Notes: a model not told the origin generated them from the sequence alone. 64,000 bases of DNA from Mycolicibacterium sediminis (GCF_010731735.1 NZ_AP022588.1:186001-250000); one strand, 5' to 3'; positions 17,470-27,006 are shown, counted from the first letter of the stretch. Made by a program: numbers and translations.

Positions 17470-18375
17470 TCAGGCGCCGAAGACCGGCAGCGGCGTCCGG
17501 GACCTGTCCAGCAGGTCGGTGACGACGGGGCCGAGTTCCGCGGGATCCCAGCGCGCACCCTTGTCGGCCTCCGCGCCACGGGCCCAGCCTTCGGCGACCC
17601 GGACGATGCCGCCCTCGACCTCGAACACCCGGCCGGTGACGTCGCGTGACTCGACGCTGCCGAGCCACACGACGAGCGGCGAGACGTTCTCCGGTGCCAT
17701 CGCGTCGAAGTCACTGTCCTGAGTCGACATCATGTCTGCGAACACCGTCTCGGTCATCCGGGTCCTGGCGGACGGGGCGATGGCGTTGACCGTCACGCCG
17801 TAGCGGCTCATCTCGGCCGACGCGACAAGCGTCAGCGCGGCGATGCCCGCCTTGGCGGCGCTGTAGTTCGCCTGTCCCACACTGCCTTGCAGCCCGGCCC
17901 CCGAACTGGTGTTGATGATGCGCGCATCCGGGGTGTCCCCCGCCTTCGACCGAGCGCGCCAGTAGGCGCCGGCATGCCGCATGGTCGCGAAGTGCCCCTT
18001 GAGATGCACCGCGGTGACGGCGTCGAACTCCTCCTCGCTGGTGTTGGCGAACATCCGGTCGCGGACGATTCCCGCGTTGTTCACCAGCACGTCGAGCCCA
18101 CCGAACACGTCGACCGCCGTCTGGATCAGGCCCTCGGCCTGCGCCCAGTCGGCGACGTTGGCGCCGCTCGTCACGGCCTCCCCACCGGCAGCCGTGATCT
18201 CGTCGACGACGGTCTGCGCGGCGCTGCCGCCGCCCGCGGGGGAGCCGTCGAGTCCGACTCCGATGTCGTTGACCACCACGCGCGCACCCTCTGCGGCGAA
18301 CGCCAGCGCATGCGCCCGGCCGATGCCGCCGCCTGCGCCCGTCACGATGACCACGCGGCCGTCGAGCAATCCCAT
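17470..18375 (-). CDS. Short-chain dehydrogenase/reductase, Rv3548c-like
   Basis: 301 aa, against 304 for Rv3548c. Classical SDR: TGAGGGIGRAHA nucleotide loop, NNAG, catalytic Ser in INTSSGAG and YSAAKAG. Its C-terminus has the hydroxysteroid-dehydrogenase-like VVWLGSVESRDVTGRVFEVEGG. It lies 11 bp downstream of the next SDR, and both probably share the KstR2-controlled promoter near 19176. It is likely an NAD(P)-dependent oxidoreductase for a steroid or HIP intermediate; the exact substrate is not evident. It converges on the lipoprotein gene ending at 17469. Confidence 0.85.
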   Translation of the reverse strand: MGLLDGRVVIVTGAGGGIGRAHALAFAAEGARVVVNDIGVGLDGSPAGGGSAAQTVVDEITAAGGEAVTSGANVADWAQAEGLIQTAVDVFGGLDVLVNNAGIVRDRMFANTSEEEFDAVTAVHLKGHFATMRHAGAYWRARSKAGDTPDARIINTSSGAGLQGSVGQANYSAAKAGIAALTLVASAEMSRYGVTVNAIAPSARTRMTETVFADMMSTQDSDFDAMAPENVSPLVVWLGSVESRDVTGRVFEVEGGIVRVAEGWARGAEADKGARWDPAELGPVVTDLLDRSRTPLPVFGA

Positions 18376-18386
18376 GTTCGATCCCC

Positions 18387-19160
18387 TTACTTGATGTCGG
18401 CGGTCGTCGTCGACAGGTAGTGCGGTGGCTCGCCACCGCCGTGCACCTCAAGCGATGCACCACTGATGTAGGACGCGGCTTCGGAAGCGAGAAACGCGGT
18501 GGCCCAGCCGATGTCCGCGGGCTTGGCCAGCCGTCCGAGTGGAACGTTGCGGGAGATCGCCGCGATCGAGTCGGTGTCGCCGTAGAACAGTTCGGACTGC
18601 TCGGTCTCGACCATGCCGACGACTACCGAGTTCACCCGTACCTTTGGAGCCCACTCCACGGCCAGCGTCGTGGTCATGTTCTCCACGCCGGCCTTCGCTG
18701 CGCCGTAGGCGACGGTTCCCGGAGTGGGACGCCGCCCGCTGACGCTGGTGATGTTGACGATCGATCCGCCGGAATCCTGCTGCTGCATCACGGCATTGGC
18801 ATGCGTCGACACCGACAGCGTGCCCAGCAGGTTCAGTTCGACGATCTTGGTGCTGAACCTGGCCGACGCGTCGGCGGCCAGCGCGTACGGCGATCCGCCC
18901 GCGTTGTTCACGACGACGTCGAGCCGTCCGTGCGTTGCCACGATCGCGTCGACGAGGGCCTTGACGGACGCGTCATCACGGATGTCGCAGGAGTGGAAGT
19001 CGTAGGGGTTGCCCTCGACCGGGCGGCGGGCGCACGTCACGACGGTGGCACCCTGATCGGCGAAGACGGCACTGATGCCGGCACCGACGCCCCGCACCCC
19101 GCCGGTGACGAGAACGACCCGTCCGGCGAGTCGGAGATTGATTCCAGCGGCGTCGGTCAC
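18387..19160 (-). CDS. Short-chain dehydrogenase/reductase, Rv3549c-like
   Basis: 257 aa from GTG 19158-19160. SDR signatures: TGGVRGVGAGI, NNAGGS, catalytic Ser in NITSVSG and YGAAKAG. It is syntenic with Rv3549c (259 aa), divergent from echA20. The KstR2 palindrome at 19176-19189 lies 15 bp upstream of the start, consistent with regulation by the HIP-CoA-responsive repressor. The substrate is unknown, presumably a C/D-ring catabolite. Confidence 0.87.
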   Translation of the reverse strand: MTDAAGINLRLAGRVVLVTGGVRGVGAGISAVFADQGATVVTCARRPVEGNPYDFHSCDIRDDASVKALVDAIVATHGRLDVVVNNAGGSPYALAADASARFSTKIVELNLLGTLSVSTHANAVMQQQDSGGSIVNITSVSGRRPTPGTVAYGAAKAGVENMTTTLAVEWAPKVRVNSVVVGMVETEQSELFYGDTDSIAAISRNVPLGRLAKPADIGWATAFLASEAASYISGASLEVHGGGEPPHYLSTTTADIK

Positions 19161-19175
19161 TGTGCTAGCGTACCA

Positions 19176-19189
19176 AGCAAGTGCTTGCT
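19176..19189. promoter_or_regulatory. KstR2 operator between Rv3549c-like SDR and echA20
   Basis: The sequence AGCAAGTGCTTGCT fits the KstR2 consensus ANCAAGNNCTTGNT; the inverted repeat extends to 7-bp arms (19175-19190). It lies between two divergent genes of the known KstR2 regulon, 15 bp from one start and 27 bp from the other. Confidence 0.9.
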
Positions 19190-19216
19190 TAGGTAGCCAC
19201 CCCAGGAGACTCCACG

Positions 19217-19972
19217 ATGACGATCACCACCAAGACCGTGGAACCGGGCGTCGTCTCGGTCACCGTCGACTACCCACCCGTGAACGCGATCCCGTCGCGT
19301 GGATGGTTCGAACTCGGCGACGCGATCACCGCCGCCGGCCGCGACCGCAACACCCACGTGGTGATCCTGCGCGCGGAGGGCCGCGGCTTCAACGCGGGCG
19401 TCGACATCAAGGAGATGCAGAACACCGACGGGTTCACCGCACTTATCGACGCCAATCGTGGGTGCTTCCACGCCTTTCGGGCGGTCTACGAGTGCGAGGT
19501 GCCCGTCATCGCCGCGGTCAACGGGTTCTGTGTCGGCGGCGGCATCGGGCTGGTCGGCAACTCCGACGTGATCGTCGCCTCCGACGACGCGAAGTTCGGG
19601 CTGCCCGAGGTCGAGCGCGGTGCACTCGGCGCCGCCACCCACCTCTCCCGCCTGGTGCCCCAGCACATGATGCGGCGACTGTTCTTCACCGCGGCCACCG
19701 TCGACGCGCAGACGCTGCACCACTTCGGCTCCGTGCACGAGGTCGTGCCGCGCACCGACCTCGACGAGGCGGCGTTGCGGGTCGCGCGAGACATCGCGTC
19801 GAAGGACACCCGCGTGATCCGGGCGGCCAAGGAGGCCCTCAACCTCATCGACGTCCAGCCCGTCAACGCCAGATACCGCATGGAACAGGGGTTCACGTTC
19901 GAACTCAACCTGGCCGGCGTGTCCGACGAACACCGGGATGCGTTCGCGGGAACCGACAAGGGAGCGAAGTAG
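19217..19972 (+). CDS. echA20: EchA20, crotonase-family ring-D hydrolase of HIP catabolism
   Basis: 251 aa, homologue of Rv3550. The ATG follows CAGGAG. Crotonase fold: GRGFNAGVDIKEM carries the first oxyanion element and GFCVGGGIGLVGNSDVIVAS the second. In M. tuberculosis EchA20 hydrolyses ring D of the HIEC-CoA intermediate to give COCHEA-CoA, which IpdAB then opens. It is first of an echA20-ipdA-ipdB-ipdC operon under the KstR2 operator just upstream. Confidence 0.92.
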   Translation: MTITTKTVEPGVVSVTVDYPPVNAIPSRGWFELGDAITAAGRDRNTHVVILRAEGRGFNAGVDIKEMQNTDGFTALIDANRGCFHAFRAVYECEVPVIAAVNGFCVGGGIGLVGNSDVIVASDDAKFGLPEVERGALGAATHLSRLVPQHMMRRLFFTAATVDAQTLHHFGSVHEVVPRTDLDEAALRVARDIASKDTRVIRAAKEALNLIDVQPVNARYRMEQGFTFELNLAGVSDEHRDAFAGTDKGAK

Positions 19973-19973
19973 C

Positions 19974-20869
<896 letters not shown>

Positions 20870-20873
<4 letters not shown>

Positions 20874-21631
20874 CTTCCGACGACCAGTACGCGACCCGGG
20901 CCGAGGTGTGCGCCGTCGCGTGCGCCGAGTTGTTCCGTGACGCAGGCGAAATCATGGTCAGCCCGATGGCGAACATGGTGTCGATCGGCGCCCGTCTGGC
21001 CCGGCTGACGTTCTCCCCCGACATCCTGCTGACCGACGGTGAGGCCCGCATCCTCGCCGACACCCCCGCACTCGGTGCGACCGGAGCGATCGAGGGGTGG
21101 ATGCCGTTCGGCCGCGTCTTCGAGACGCTGACGTGGGGACGCCGCCACGTCGTGATGGGCGCCAACCAGATCGACCGCTACGGCAACCAGAACCTGTCGG
21201 CGTTCGGACCGATCCAGCAGCCCAAGCGGCAGATGTTCGGGGTACGCGGGGCGCCAGGCAACAGCATCAACCACGCCACCAGCTACTGGGTGGGCGGCCA
21301 CGGCAAGCGCGTCTTCGGCGACTCCGTCGACATCGTCTCCGGCATCGGCTGGGACAAGGTCGATCCCGACAATCCGGCGTACCGGTTCGCCAACGTCTAC
21401 CGCGTGGTGAGCAACCTCGGCGTCTTCGACTTCGGCGGTCCGGACCGTCAGATGCGCGCGTTGTCACTGCATCCCGGCGTCGGTGCCGACGAGGTCGCCG
21501 AGAACACGTCCTTCGAGGTGCACGGACTCGACACCGCCGAGCCGACCCGGCTACCGTCGACCGAGGAGCTGCGCCTCATTCGCGAGGTCATCGATCCGAA
21601 GTCGCTGCGGGACAGAGAAGTACGAGCATGA
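20870..21631 (+). CDS. ipdB: IpdB, beta subunit of COCHEA-CoA hydrolase
   Basis: 253 aa from GTG 20870 (GTGA overlap with ipdA). Homologue of Rv3552 (250 aa), CoA-transferase beta-like fold with the SPMANMVSIGARLARLTFSPD opening. It forms the IpdAB heterotetramer that hydrolyses the last steroid ring. The overlaps on both sides (ATGA with ipdC) point to coordinated production of both subunits. KstR2 regulon. Confidence 0.92.
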
Positions 21632-22701
21632 GTCACCTCAAGACGCCGCTGACCGACCTGGTCGGCATCGAACACCCGGTGGTACAGACCGGCATGGGCT
21701 GGGTAGCCGGTGCGCGCCTCGTGGCCGCGACGTCGAACGCGGGCGGACTGGGCATCCTCGCGTCGGCCACCATGACCCTCGAGGAACTGCGCGTCGCGGT
21801 GGGCAAGGTCAAGGCCGCCACCGACAAACCGTTCGGCATCAACATCCGTGCCGACGCCGGCGACGCGAACGACCGCGTCGACCTCCTGATCAGCGAAGGA
21901 GTCAGAGTCGCCTCCTTCGCCCTAGCTCCCAAGCCCGACCTGATCGCCCGACTCAAGGACGCCGGCGTCGTCGTCATCCCGTCGGTGGGTCTCGCCAAGC
22001 ACGCGAAGAAGGTGGCGGGCTGGGGCGCGGACGCGGTGATCGTCCAGGGCGGCGAGGGCGGCGGCCACACCGGCCCGATCGCGACGACGCTGCTGCTGCC
22101 ATCGGTCCTCGACGCCGTCGCCGACACCGGCATGCCGGTGATCGCGGCGGGTGGGTTCTTCGACGGTCGTGGCCTGGCGGCCGCGCTGTCCTACGGCGCC
22201 GCCGGCGTCGCGATGGGCACCCGCTTCCTGCTGACGTCGGACTCGACGGTGCCCGAGGCCGTCAAGCGGCGTTACCTGGACTCGGCGCTCGACGGCACGG
22301 TCGTGTCGACGCGGGTCGACGGGATGCCGCACCGCGTCCTCCGGACCGGCCTCGTCGAGAAACTCGAGAGCGGCTCACCGGTTCGCGGGCTCGCGGCGGC
22401 AGTGGGCAACGCGCAGAAGTTCAAGAAGATGTCGGGCATGACGTGGCGGTCGCTGGTGACCGACGGCCTGGCGATGCGGCGCGGCAAGGACCTCACCTGG
22501 TCGCAGGTGGTCATGGCCGCCAACACCCCGATGCTGCTGAAGGCCGGCCTGGTCGAGGGGAACACCGACGCCGGCGTGCTGGCGTCCGGGCAGGTCGCGG
22601 GAATCCTGGACGACCTGCCGTCGTGTGCCGAGTTGGTTCCAGCGCTGGTGGCCGAGGCGATTCACCACCTCACCGCAACGTCCGCCTTCATTCGCGACTA
22701 A
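21628..22701 (+). CDS. ipdC: IpdC, flavin-dependent oxidoreductase of HIP catabolism (nitronate monooxygenase-like)
   Basis: 357 aa, homologue of Rv3553 (355 aa). TIM-barrel FMN enzyme of the 2-nitropropane dioxygenase family: VVQTGMGWVAGARLVAATSNAGGLG at the start, then VIVQGGEGGGHTGP and AAGGFFDGRGLAAAL. In M. tuberculosis it acts on the keto-indane CoA intermediate after IpdF, before EchA20. It is last in the echA20-ipdABC operon, with an ATGA overlap to ipdB. Confidence 0.92.
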   Translation: MSHLKTPLTDLVGIEHPVVQTGMGWVAGARLVAATSNAGGLGILASATMTLEELRVAVGKVKAATDKPFGINIRADAGDANDRVDLLISEGVRVASFALAPKPDLIARLKDAGVVVIPSVGLAKHAKKVAGWGADAVIVQGGEGGGHTGPIATTLLLPSVLDAVADTGMPVIAAGGFFDGRGLAAALSYGAAGVAMGTRFLLTSDSTVPEAVKRRYLDSALDGTVVSTRVDGMPHRVLRTGLVEKLESGSPVRGLAAAVGNAQKFKKMSGMTWRSLVTDGLAMRRGKDLTWSQVVMAANTPMLLKAGLVEGNTDAGVLASGQVAGILDDLPSCAELVPALVAEAIHHLTATSAFIRD

Positions 22702-22713
22702 TGAAGTCATATC

Positions 22714-22741
22714 CTTAACTGCGCCATAGTTAAGCTATAGT
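22714..22741 (+). promoter_or_regulatory. Palindromic operator/promoter of the satD-like pair
   Basis: CTTAACT (22714-22720) and AGTTAAG (22728-22734) are perfect 7-bp inverted arms with a 7-nt spacer. A TATAGT -10 box (22736-22741) follows directly, and the gene's ATG is at 22748, 7 bases after it, the distance typical of leaderless mycobacterial transcripts. A repressor bound here would block RNA polymerase; autoregulation by the HTH-bearing downstream protein is possible. Confidence 0.65.
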
Positions 22742-22747
22742 CTTCAT

Positions 22748-23395
22748 ATGGGCGCGATGAAGGCCAGGGCTACATCGAGGGCGACGCTCATCGGAGACGT
22801 CGTGGACTCCCGCGGGGCCGTCGATCGAGCCACGCTCCACCGCGCCGTCACCACCGCCCTGAGCGACGCCACGGCCGGCGCGGTCGATCCCCCCGCATTC
22901 ACGGTGGGCGACGAGTTCCAGGGCAGCTACTCCAGCGTGGGCTCTGCCATCGCGGCCGCCTGGCAAGTCCGACTGGCCGTGGCGCCGACCGTCGACGTTC
23001 GCTTCGGGATCGGGTGGGGTGCGGTCACGGTCCTTGACGAGACGACCGGCATCCAGGACGGGCCCGGCTGGTGGTCGGCCCGCGAGGCCATCGAGTGGAC
23101 GGCCGAGGCGCAGCGGCAACCGGGCCTGGCGCTCGTCCGCACCACGTACCGGACCACCGACCCCACGGCCCCCGATGCAGGTCCGATCAACGCGGCGCTG
23201 ATGTGTCGGGACCACATGTTTGGATCACTCGACGAACGGTCCGTCCGCATCCTGAAGGGTCTCGTGTCCCACCGCTCCAAGAAGCAACTGGCCGCCGACG
23301 AGCACATCAGCCCGTCGGCGGTGTCGCAGCGCGCCGGCCGCGACGGCCTCGACCTCATCGTGTCGGCGTCCCGACTGCTGGCGGAGACCCCGTGA
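22748..23395 (+). CDS. SatD-family protein with C-terminal helix-turn-helix
   Basis: 215 aa. The N-terminal ~150 residues match SatD proteins: IGDVVDSRG opening, VGDEFQG, and RFGIGWGAV. The C-terminus (about 165-215) has a regulator-like HTH (ISPSAVSQRAGRDGL). SatD is linked in streptococci to acid-tolerance and membrane-protein genes; its biochemistry is unclear, but the N-terminal fold resembles nucleotidyl-cyclase-like domains. The start is placed at ATG 22748, likely leaderless; ATG 22757 is an alternative. It overlaps the next gene by 4 nt. The pair replaces fdxB in the M. tuberculosis order. Confidence 0.75.
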   Translation: MGAMKARATSRATLIGDVVDSRGAVDRATLHRAVTTALSDATAGAVDPPAFTVGDEFQGSYSSVGSAIAAAWQVRLAVAPTVDVRFGIGWGAVTVLDETTGIQDGPGWWSAREAIEWTAEAQRQPGLALVRTTYRTTDPTAPDAGPINAALMCRDHMFGSLDERSVRILKGLVSHRSKKQLAADEHISPSAVSQRAGRDGLDLIVSASRLLAETP

Positions 23396-24132
23396 GCATG
23401 CTGGCGGTGCTGCTGATCGCCGTCGGACTCGGCGACGTCGGCCGTCGGCTGCTCCGGAGACGGTGGCTTCCACCCGTGGTCGGCGTGGTCGTCGTCGTGG
23501 GCGTGGCGATGCTGGCCGGACTGTGGCATCTCGGCGACCTCCCGCTGCTCGCCATCGACTCGACGGCGGCGGTGGGCTGGCAGGTGTCGTGCGAGCGCGC
23601 CGAACGCACCGGCACCCGTCAGGTGACGCCCCTGATCGTCTTCGGTGCGGCCGTGGCAGCACTGATCCTGTTGTCCGGCTGGGGTTCCGACGTTGCGGGC
23701 GTCATCGGCCGGTGGCCGTCGTGGGTGGGCGCGGAGGTGACGCCGAATCGGATGCTGATGGCCGTCGGGGTACTCCTCGTCCAGGCGGCGACGGCGAACC
23801 AACTCGTCCGACTCGTCCTGGGGTCGGTCGGTTCGGTGAAGCCGGCGGGTCAGCCGCAGGCGTCCGATCAACTGAAGGGCGGACGGCTGCTCGGGCCGAT
23901 GGAACGGTTGCTGATCGTCGGCCTCGGCCTGGCGGGTCAGCTGACCATGGCGTCCGCGGTCGTGGCGGCCAAGAGCATCATCCGGTTCCCCGAGATCAGC
24001 GCGAAGCGCGACCGCGAAGGCAACACCGAACGCGTCGGCATCGACGACGTCACCGAGTACTTCCTCGTCGGCAGCTTCGCGAGCTGGATCGTCGCGTTCG
24101 GCGGCCTGGCGCTGGTCGCGGCCGCGCACTAG
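23392..24132 (+). CDS. Integral membrane protein paired with SatD
   Basis: 246 aa from GTG 23392 (GTGA overlap with the satD-like stop); ATG 23398 is an alternative. I see about six hydrophobic segments: the N-terminus, around 25-45, 80-100, 115-135, 180-205 and the C-terminus. It has one Cys, in a WQVSCERAER loop. No transporter signature is recognised. The coupled arrangement mirrors the SatD-membrane protein pairs of other Gram-positives, so a joint stress or signalling role is inferred. Confidence 0.75.
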   Translation: MSMLAVLLIAVGLGDVGRRLLRRRWLPPVVGVVVVVGVAMLAGLWHLGDLPLLAIDSTAAVGWQVSCERAERTGTRQVTPLIVFGAAVAALILLSGWGSDVAGVIGRWPSWVGAEVTPNRMLMAVGVLLVQAATANQLVRLVLGSVGSVKPAGQPQASDQLKGGRLLGPMERLLIVGLGLAGQLTMASAVVAAKSIIRFPEISAKRDREGNTERVGIDDVTEYFLVGSFASWIVAFGGLALVAAAH

Positions 24133-24168
24133 GGGTTGGTCGAGCCCGCGGCTCGGTCTTCGAACCCG

Positions 24169-24220
24169 TTCGTGAATCCTGCGACGCGTCATCGGCGTGT
24201 CTCGTCGCCGGATTCACGAA
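24169..24220. repeat. 52-bp imperfect palindrome, left copy of an inverted pair
   Basis: Arms 24169-24186 and 24203-24220 are complementary over 18 bp with one mismatch. The whole 52 bp matches the reverse complement of 25130-25181 with about 5 differences. It lies 36 bp before the DUF559 gene. It can form a hairpin and also serves as one end of an inverted-repeat bracket. Confidence 0.9.
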
Positions 24221-24256
24221 TGAGTCTCTGTCGGTGGCCCTTGGCAGCATCCGACC

Positions 24257-25126
24257 ATGGGGGTTCTACCGTGGCCGTTCATCGGAGCAGAGGCGCTGGC
24301 AGCGCGGGCCATCCCGGAACGCGCGATGCGCGATCTCTACGAACCGGTATTTCCGGGAATCTACGTGCCCTGGGGTGTCAGCCCGTCGCCACGCGAACGA
24401 GCCGTTGCGGCCTGGTTGTGGTCACGGCGGCGAGGAACCCTAGCCGGCCGATCGGCGGCCGCTCTTCATGGGGCGAAGTGGGTAGACGCCGCGGACCCGG
24501 CAGAACTGATTCATGACAACCGTCGGGCCCCGTCCGGAATCAGTGTGTGGTCCGACGTCCTCACGCCGGAGGAGGTGGTCGACATCGACGGCATGGGGGT
24601 CACGTCGCCAGCACGGACGGCGTTTGACATCGGGCGCCATGTCGCACGCAGGGTGGCCGCGGTGCAACGACTCGATGCGCTCGCCGCTGCAACCGACGTC
24701 AAGGTCACCGACGTCGAGGCGATCATGGCGGCGCACCCAGGCGCGCGCGGAACACCAAGGTTGAGAGGCGCATTGGCACTGATGGACGGCGGAGCGGAGT
24801 CGCCCCAGGAAACCGCGGCGAGGCTAGCCCTCGTCGACGCCGGACTGCCTGCACCACGCACACAGATAGTGGTGCGCAACGCGTACGGCGACTTCATTGC
24901 TCGGATCGACATGGGCTATGAGGACGTCAAAGTCGGAATCGAGTACGACGGCCCGCAGCACTGGACCGATCCGGCGGTGCGTCAACGCGACATCGACAAG
25001 CAGGTCGAACTCGCAGACGAGAAGTGGCGAATCGTCCGGGTGAGTCGTGACCTGCTGTACGGCCGTCGGGCGACCTACGTCAGCAGGGTGATGAACGAAC
25101 TCCGACGGCGCAACTTCACCTGGTGA
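24257..25126 (+). CDS. DUF559/AbiEi-like protein with Vsr-type nuclease-like C-terminus
   Basis: 289 aa from ATG 24257. Residues 1-120 resemble the AbiEi-type N-terminal region of mycobacterial family members (FPGIYVPWG, AAWLWSRRRGTLAGRSAAALHG). Residues ~185-289 look like DUF559, a Vsr/PD-(D/E)xK-related fold: D218 in ARIDMGY, E229 and D231 in GIEYDGPQHW, then the RDIDKQVEL and WRIVRVSRDLL elements. Such genes occur in many copies in mycobacteria; function is not established (nuclease, or a TA-type regulator by the AbiEi label). 52-bp inverted repeats enclose it, the right one 3 bp after its stop, so it behaves like a cassette. Confidence 0.75.
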   Translation: MGVLPWPFIGAEALAARAIPERAMRDLYEPVFPGIYVPWGVSPSPRERAVAAWLWSRRRGTLAGRSAAALHGAKWVDAADPAELIHDNRRAPSGISVWSDVLTPEEVVDIDGMGVTSPARTAFDIGRHVARRVAAVQRLDALAAATDVKVTDVEAIMAAHPGARGTPRLRGALALMDGGAESPQETAARLALVDAGLPAPRTQIVVRNAYGDFIARIDMGYEDVKVGIEYDGPQHWTDPAVRQRDIDKQVELADEKWRIVRVSRDLLYGRRATYVSRVMNELRRRNFTW

Positions 25127-25129
25127 CGG

Positions 25130-25181
25130 TTCGTGAATCTGGCGACGCGACACGCGGACGATGCGTCGCAGGATTCACGAA
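25130..25181. repeat. 52-bp imperfect palindrome, right copy of an inverted pair
   Basis: Arms 25130-25147 and 25164-25181 pair over 18 bp with one mismatch. In reverse complement it is about 90% identical to 24169-24220. It starts 3 bp after the DUF559 gene and may also act as a terminator between that gene and the convergent fadA6. Confidence 0.9.
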
Positions 25182-25230
25182 TGAGGCCATCTCGGCGCAG
25201 CTCGGAGGCGGTAGCCGGCGTGCGAAGCCG

Positions 25231-26379
25231 CTAGAGCCGCTCGATGATCGTCACGTTCGCGGTGCCGCCGCCCTCGCACATCGTCTGCAGGCCGTAGCGA
25301 CCGCCGGTGCGCTCCAACGTGTTCAGCATCGTCGCGAACAGCTTGGCGCCGGTCGCGCCGAGCGGGTGGCCCAGCGCGATCGCGCCACCGGACGGGTTGA
25401 CCTTCGCCGGGTCCGCGCCGGTCTCCTTGAGCCACGCCATCACGACGGGGGCGAAGGCCTCGTTGATCTCGACGGTGTCGATGTCGTCGATCGTCAGGCC
25501 GGTCTTGGCGAGCGCGTACTCGGTCGCGGGGATCGGGCCGGTGAGCATGTAGACGGGATCGGCTCCGCGGGCGCTGATGTGGTGGATGCGCGCTCGCGGC
25601 TTGAGGCCGTGGTCGGCGACGGCCTGCTCCGAGGCCAGCAGTACCGCGCTCGCTCCGTCGGAGATCTGGCTCGCCATCGCGGCGGTCAGGCGCCCGCCGT
25701 CGACGAGGGTCTTGAGCCCGGCCATCTTCTCCAGCGACGTGTCACGCGGCCCCTCGTCGGTGACGAAGCCGTCGACCGGGATGACCTCGTTCTCGAAGTA
25801 CCCGGATCGGATGGCCTCCTGCGCGCGCTGGTGGCTGGTCAGCGAGTACTGCTCCATCTCCTCGCGCGTGAGCGCCCACTTCTCCGCGATCATCTCGGAG
25901 CCGCGGAACTGCGAGATCTCCTGATCGCCGTAGCGGTGTAGCCAGCTCTTGGACTCGTTGGTGGGCGAGGTGAAGCCGAACTGCTCGCCGACGATCATCG
26001 CGGAGCTGATCGGGATCTGGCTCATGTTCTGCATGCCGCCCGCGACGATCACGTCCGCGGTCCCGGACATGATCGCCTGTGCGCCGAACGAGATGGCCTG
26101 CTGACTCGAGCCGCACTGGCGGTCGACGGTCACACCGGGAACCTCCTCCGGGAAGCCGGCGGCGAGCCACGACAGCCGGGCGATGTTGCCCGCCTGCCCG
26201 CCGACGGCGTCGACGCAGCCCGCGATGACGTCGTCGACGGCACCCGGGTCGAGGTCGGTGCGTGCGAAGAGGCCGCGCCACGCGGCGGCGCCGAGGTCGA
26301 CGGGATGCAGACCGGCGAGCGATCCGTTGCGCTTGCCGACGGCGGTCCTGACGGCATCGATGACGTACGCCTCAGCCAT
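25231..26379 (-). CDS. fadA6: FadA6, thiolase of C/D-ring catabolism
   Basis: 382 aa, against 386 for Rv3556c. The start is ATG 26377-26379, preceded by AAGGAG; the open frame continues upstream only as a shadow of kstR2. Thiolase catalytic motifs: [24 protein letters not shown] and TMCEGGGTAN. It performs thiolysis of the short-chain CoA esters left after ring C and D opening. The first codons overlap the end of kstR2 by 8 nt, so the two genes form an operon behind the KstR2 operator at 26993. Confidence 0.93.
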   Translation of the reverse strand: MAEAYVIDAVRTAVGKRNGSLAGLHPVDLGAAAWRGLFARTDLDPGAVDDVIAGCVDAVGGQAGNIARLSWLAAGFPEEVPGVTVDRQCGSSQQAISFGAQAIMSGTADVIVAGGMQNMSQIPISSAMIVGEQFGFTSPTNESKSWLHRYGDQEISQFRGSEMIAEKWALTREEMEQYSLTSHQRAQEAIRSGYFENEVIPVDGFVTDEGPRDTSLEKMAGLKTLVDGGRLTAAMASQISDGASAVLLASEQAVADHGLKPRARIHHISARGADPVYMLTGPIPATEYALAKTGLTIDDIDTVEINEAFAPVVMAWLKETGADPAKVNPSGGAIALGHPLGATGAKLFATMLNTLERTGGRYGLQTMCEGGGTANVTIIERL

Positions 26380-26977
26380 GGGATTCTCCTTCTGATGTCG
26401 TGATGCCACCGAGGACGATGGCGAGGTACTGCGCGCCGACCTGTTCGGCGGTGAGGGGACCACCGGGCTGGTACCAGCGGACCGACACCCAGGTTGTGTC
26501 GCGGATGAACCGGTAGACGAGGTCGACGTCGAGGTCGGGCCGGAAGTGCCCGTCGGCGACACCCTGCTTGAGGATGTCGATCCACATCCGGCGCTGCTCG
26601 ACGTTGCGCTCGTCGACGAAGCCGAACTGGGGCAGCGTCGACAACCGCTTGGCCTCGTCCTGGTAGATGACGACTTGGGCGTGCCGGTGCTCGATGGCCT
26701 CGAAGGACGCCATGAAGAGGCCCTTGACGCGGCCGAGCGCATCCGGCTCCGCGTCGAGGATCTCCCGGTAGCGACCGAACAGCCAGTCGAGGAAGTCGCG
26801 CAGGACTTCTTCGACCATCTGCTCCTTGGACTTGAAGTGGTGGTAGAGGCTGCCGGACAGGATTCCCGCCGAGTCGGCGATGTCGCGGACGGTGGTGGCC
26901 CGTAGCCCGCGGTCGGCGAACATCGTCGCGGCGAGGTCGAGCAACTCGTCGCGGCGGCTGAGCGGCGCCTTGTCCAC
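26372..26977 (-). CDS. kstR2: KstR2, TetR-family repressor of HIP catabolism
   Basis: 201 aa from GTG 26975-26977, against 200 aa for Rv3557c. N-terminal TetR HTH: TTVRDIADSAGILSGSLYHHFKSKEQM at residues ~29-56. KstR2 binds HIP-CoA and derepresses fadD3, fadE30-33, ipd genes, fadA6, echA20 and itself. Its own operator (26993-27006) lies 15 bp upstream of the start, implying autoregulation and a very short leader. It is translationally overlapped with fadA6. Confidence 0.93.
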   Translation of the reverse strand: MDKAPLSRRDELLDLAATMFADRGLRATTVRDIADSAGILSGSLYHHFKSKEQMVEEVLRDFLDWLFGRYREILDAEPDALGRVKGLFMASFEAIEHRHAQVVIYQDEAKRLSTLPQFGFVDERNVEQRRMWIDILKQGVADGHFRPDLDVDLVYRFIRDTTWVSVRWYQPGGPLTAEQVGAQYLAIVLGGITTSEGESHG

Positions 26978-26992
26978 CCGGCCAGGGTATCA

Positions 26993-27006
26993 ACCAAGCG
27001 CTTGCT
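26993..27006. promoter_or_regulatory. KstR2 operator upstream of kstR2-fadA6
   Basis: ACCAAGCGCTTGCT matches ANCAAGNNCTTGNT; the core CAAGCGCTTG (26995-27004) is a perfect palindrome. It lies 15 bp upstream of the kstR2 GTG and 14 bp downstream of the 3' end of the DUF4173 gene. Confidence 0.9.
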
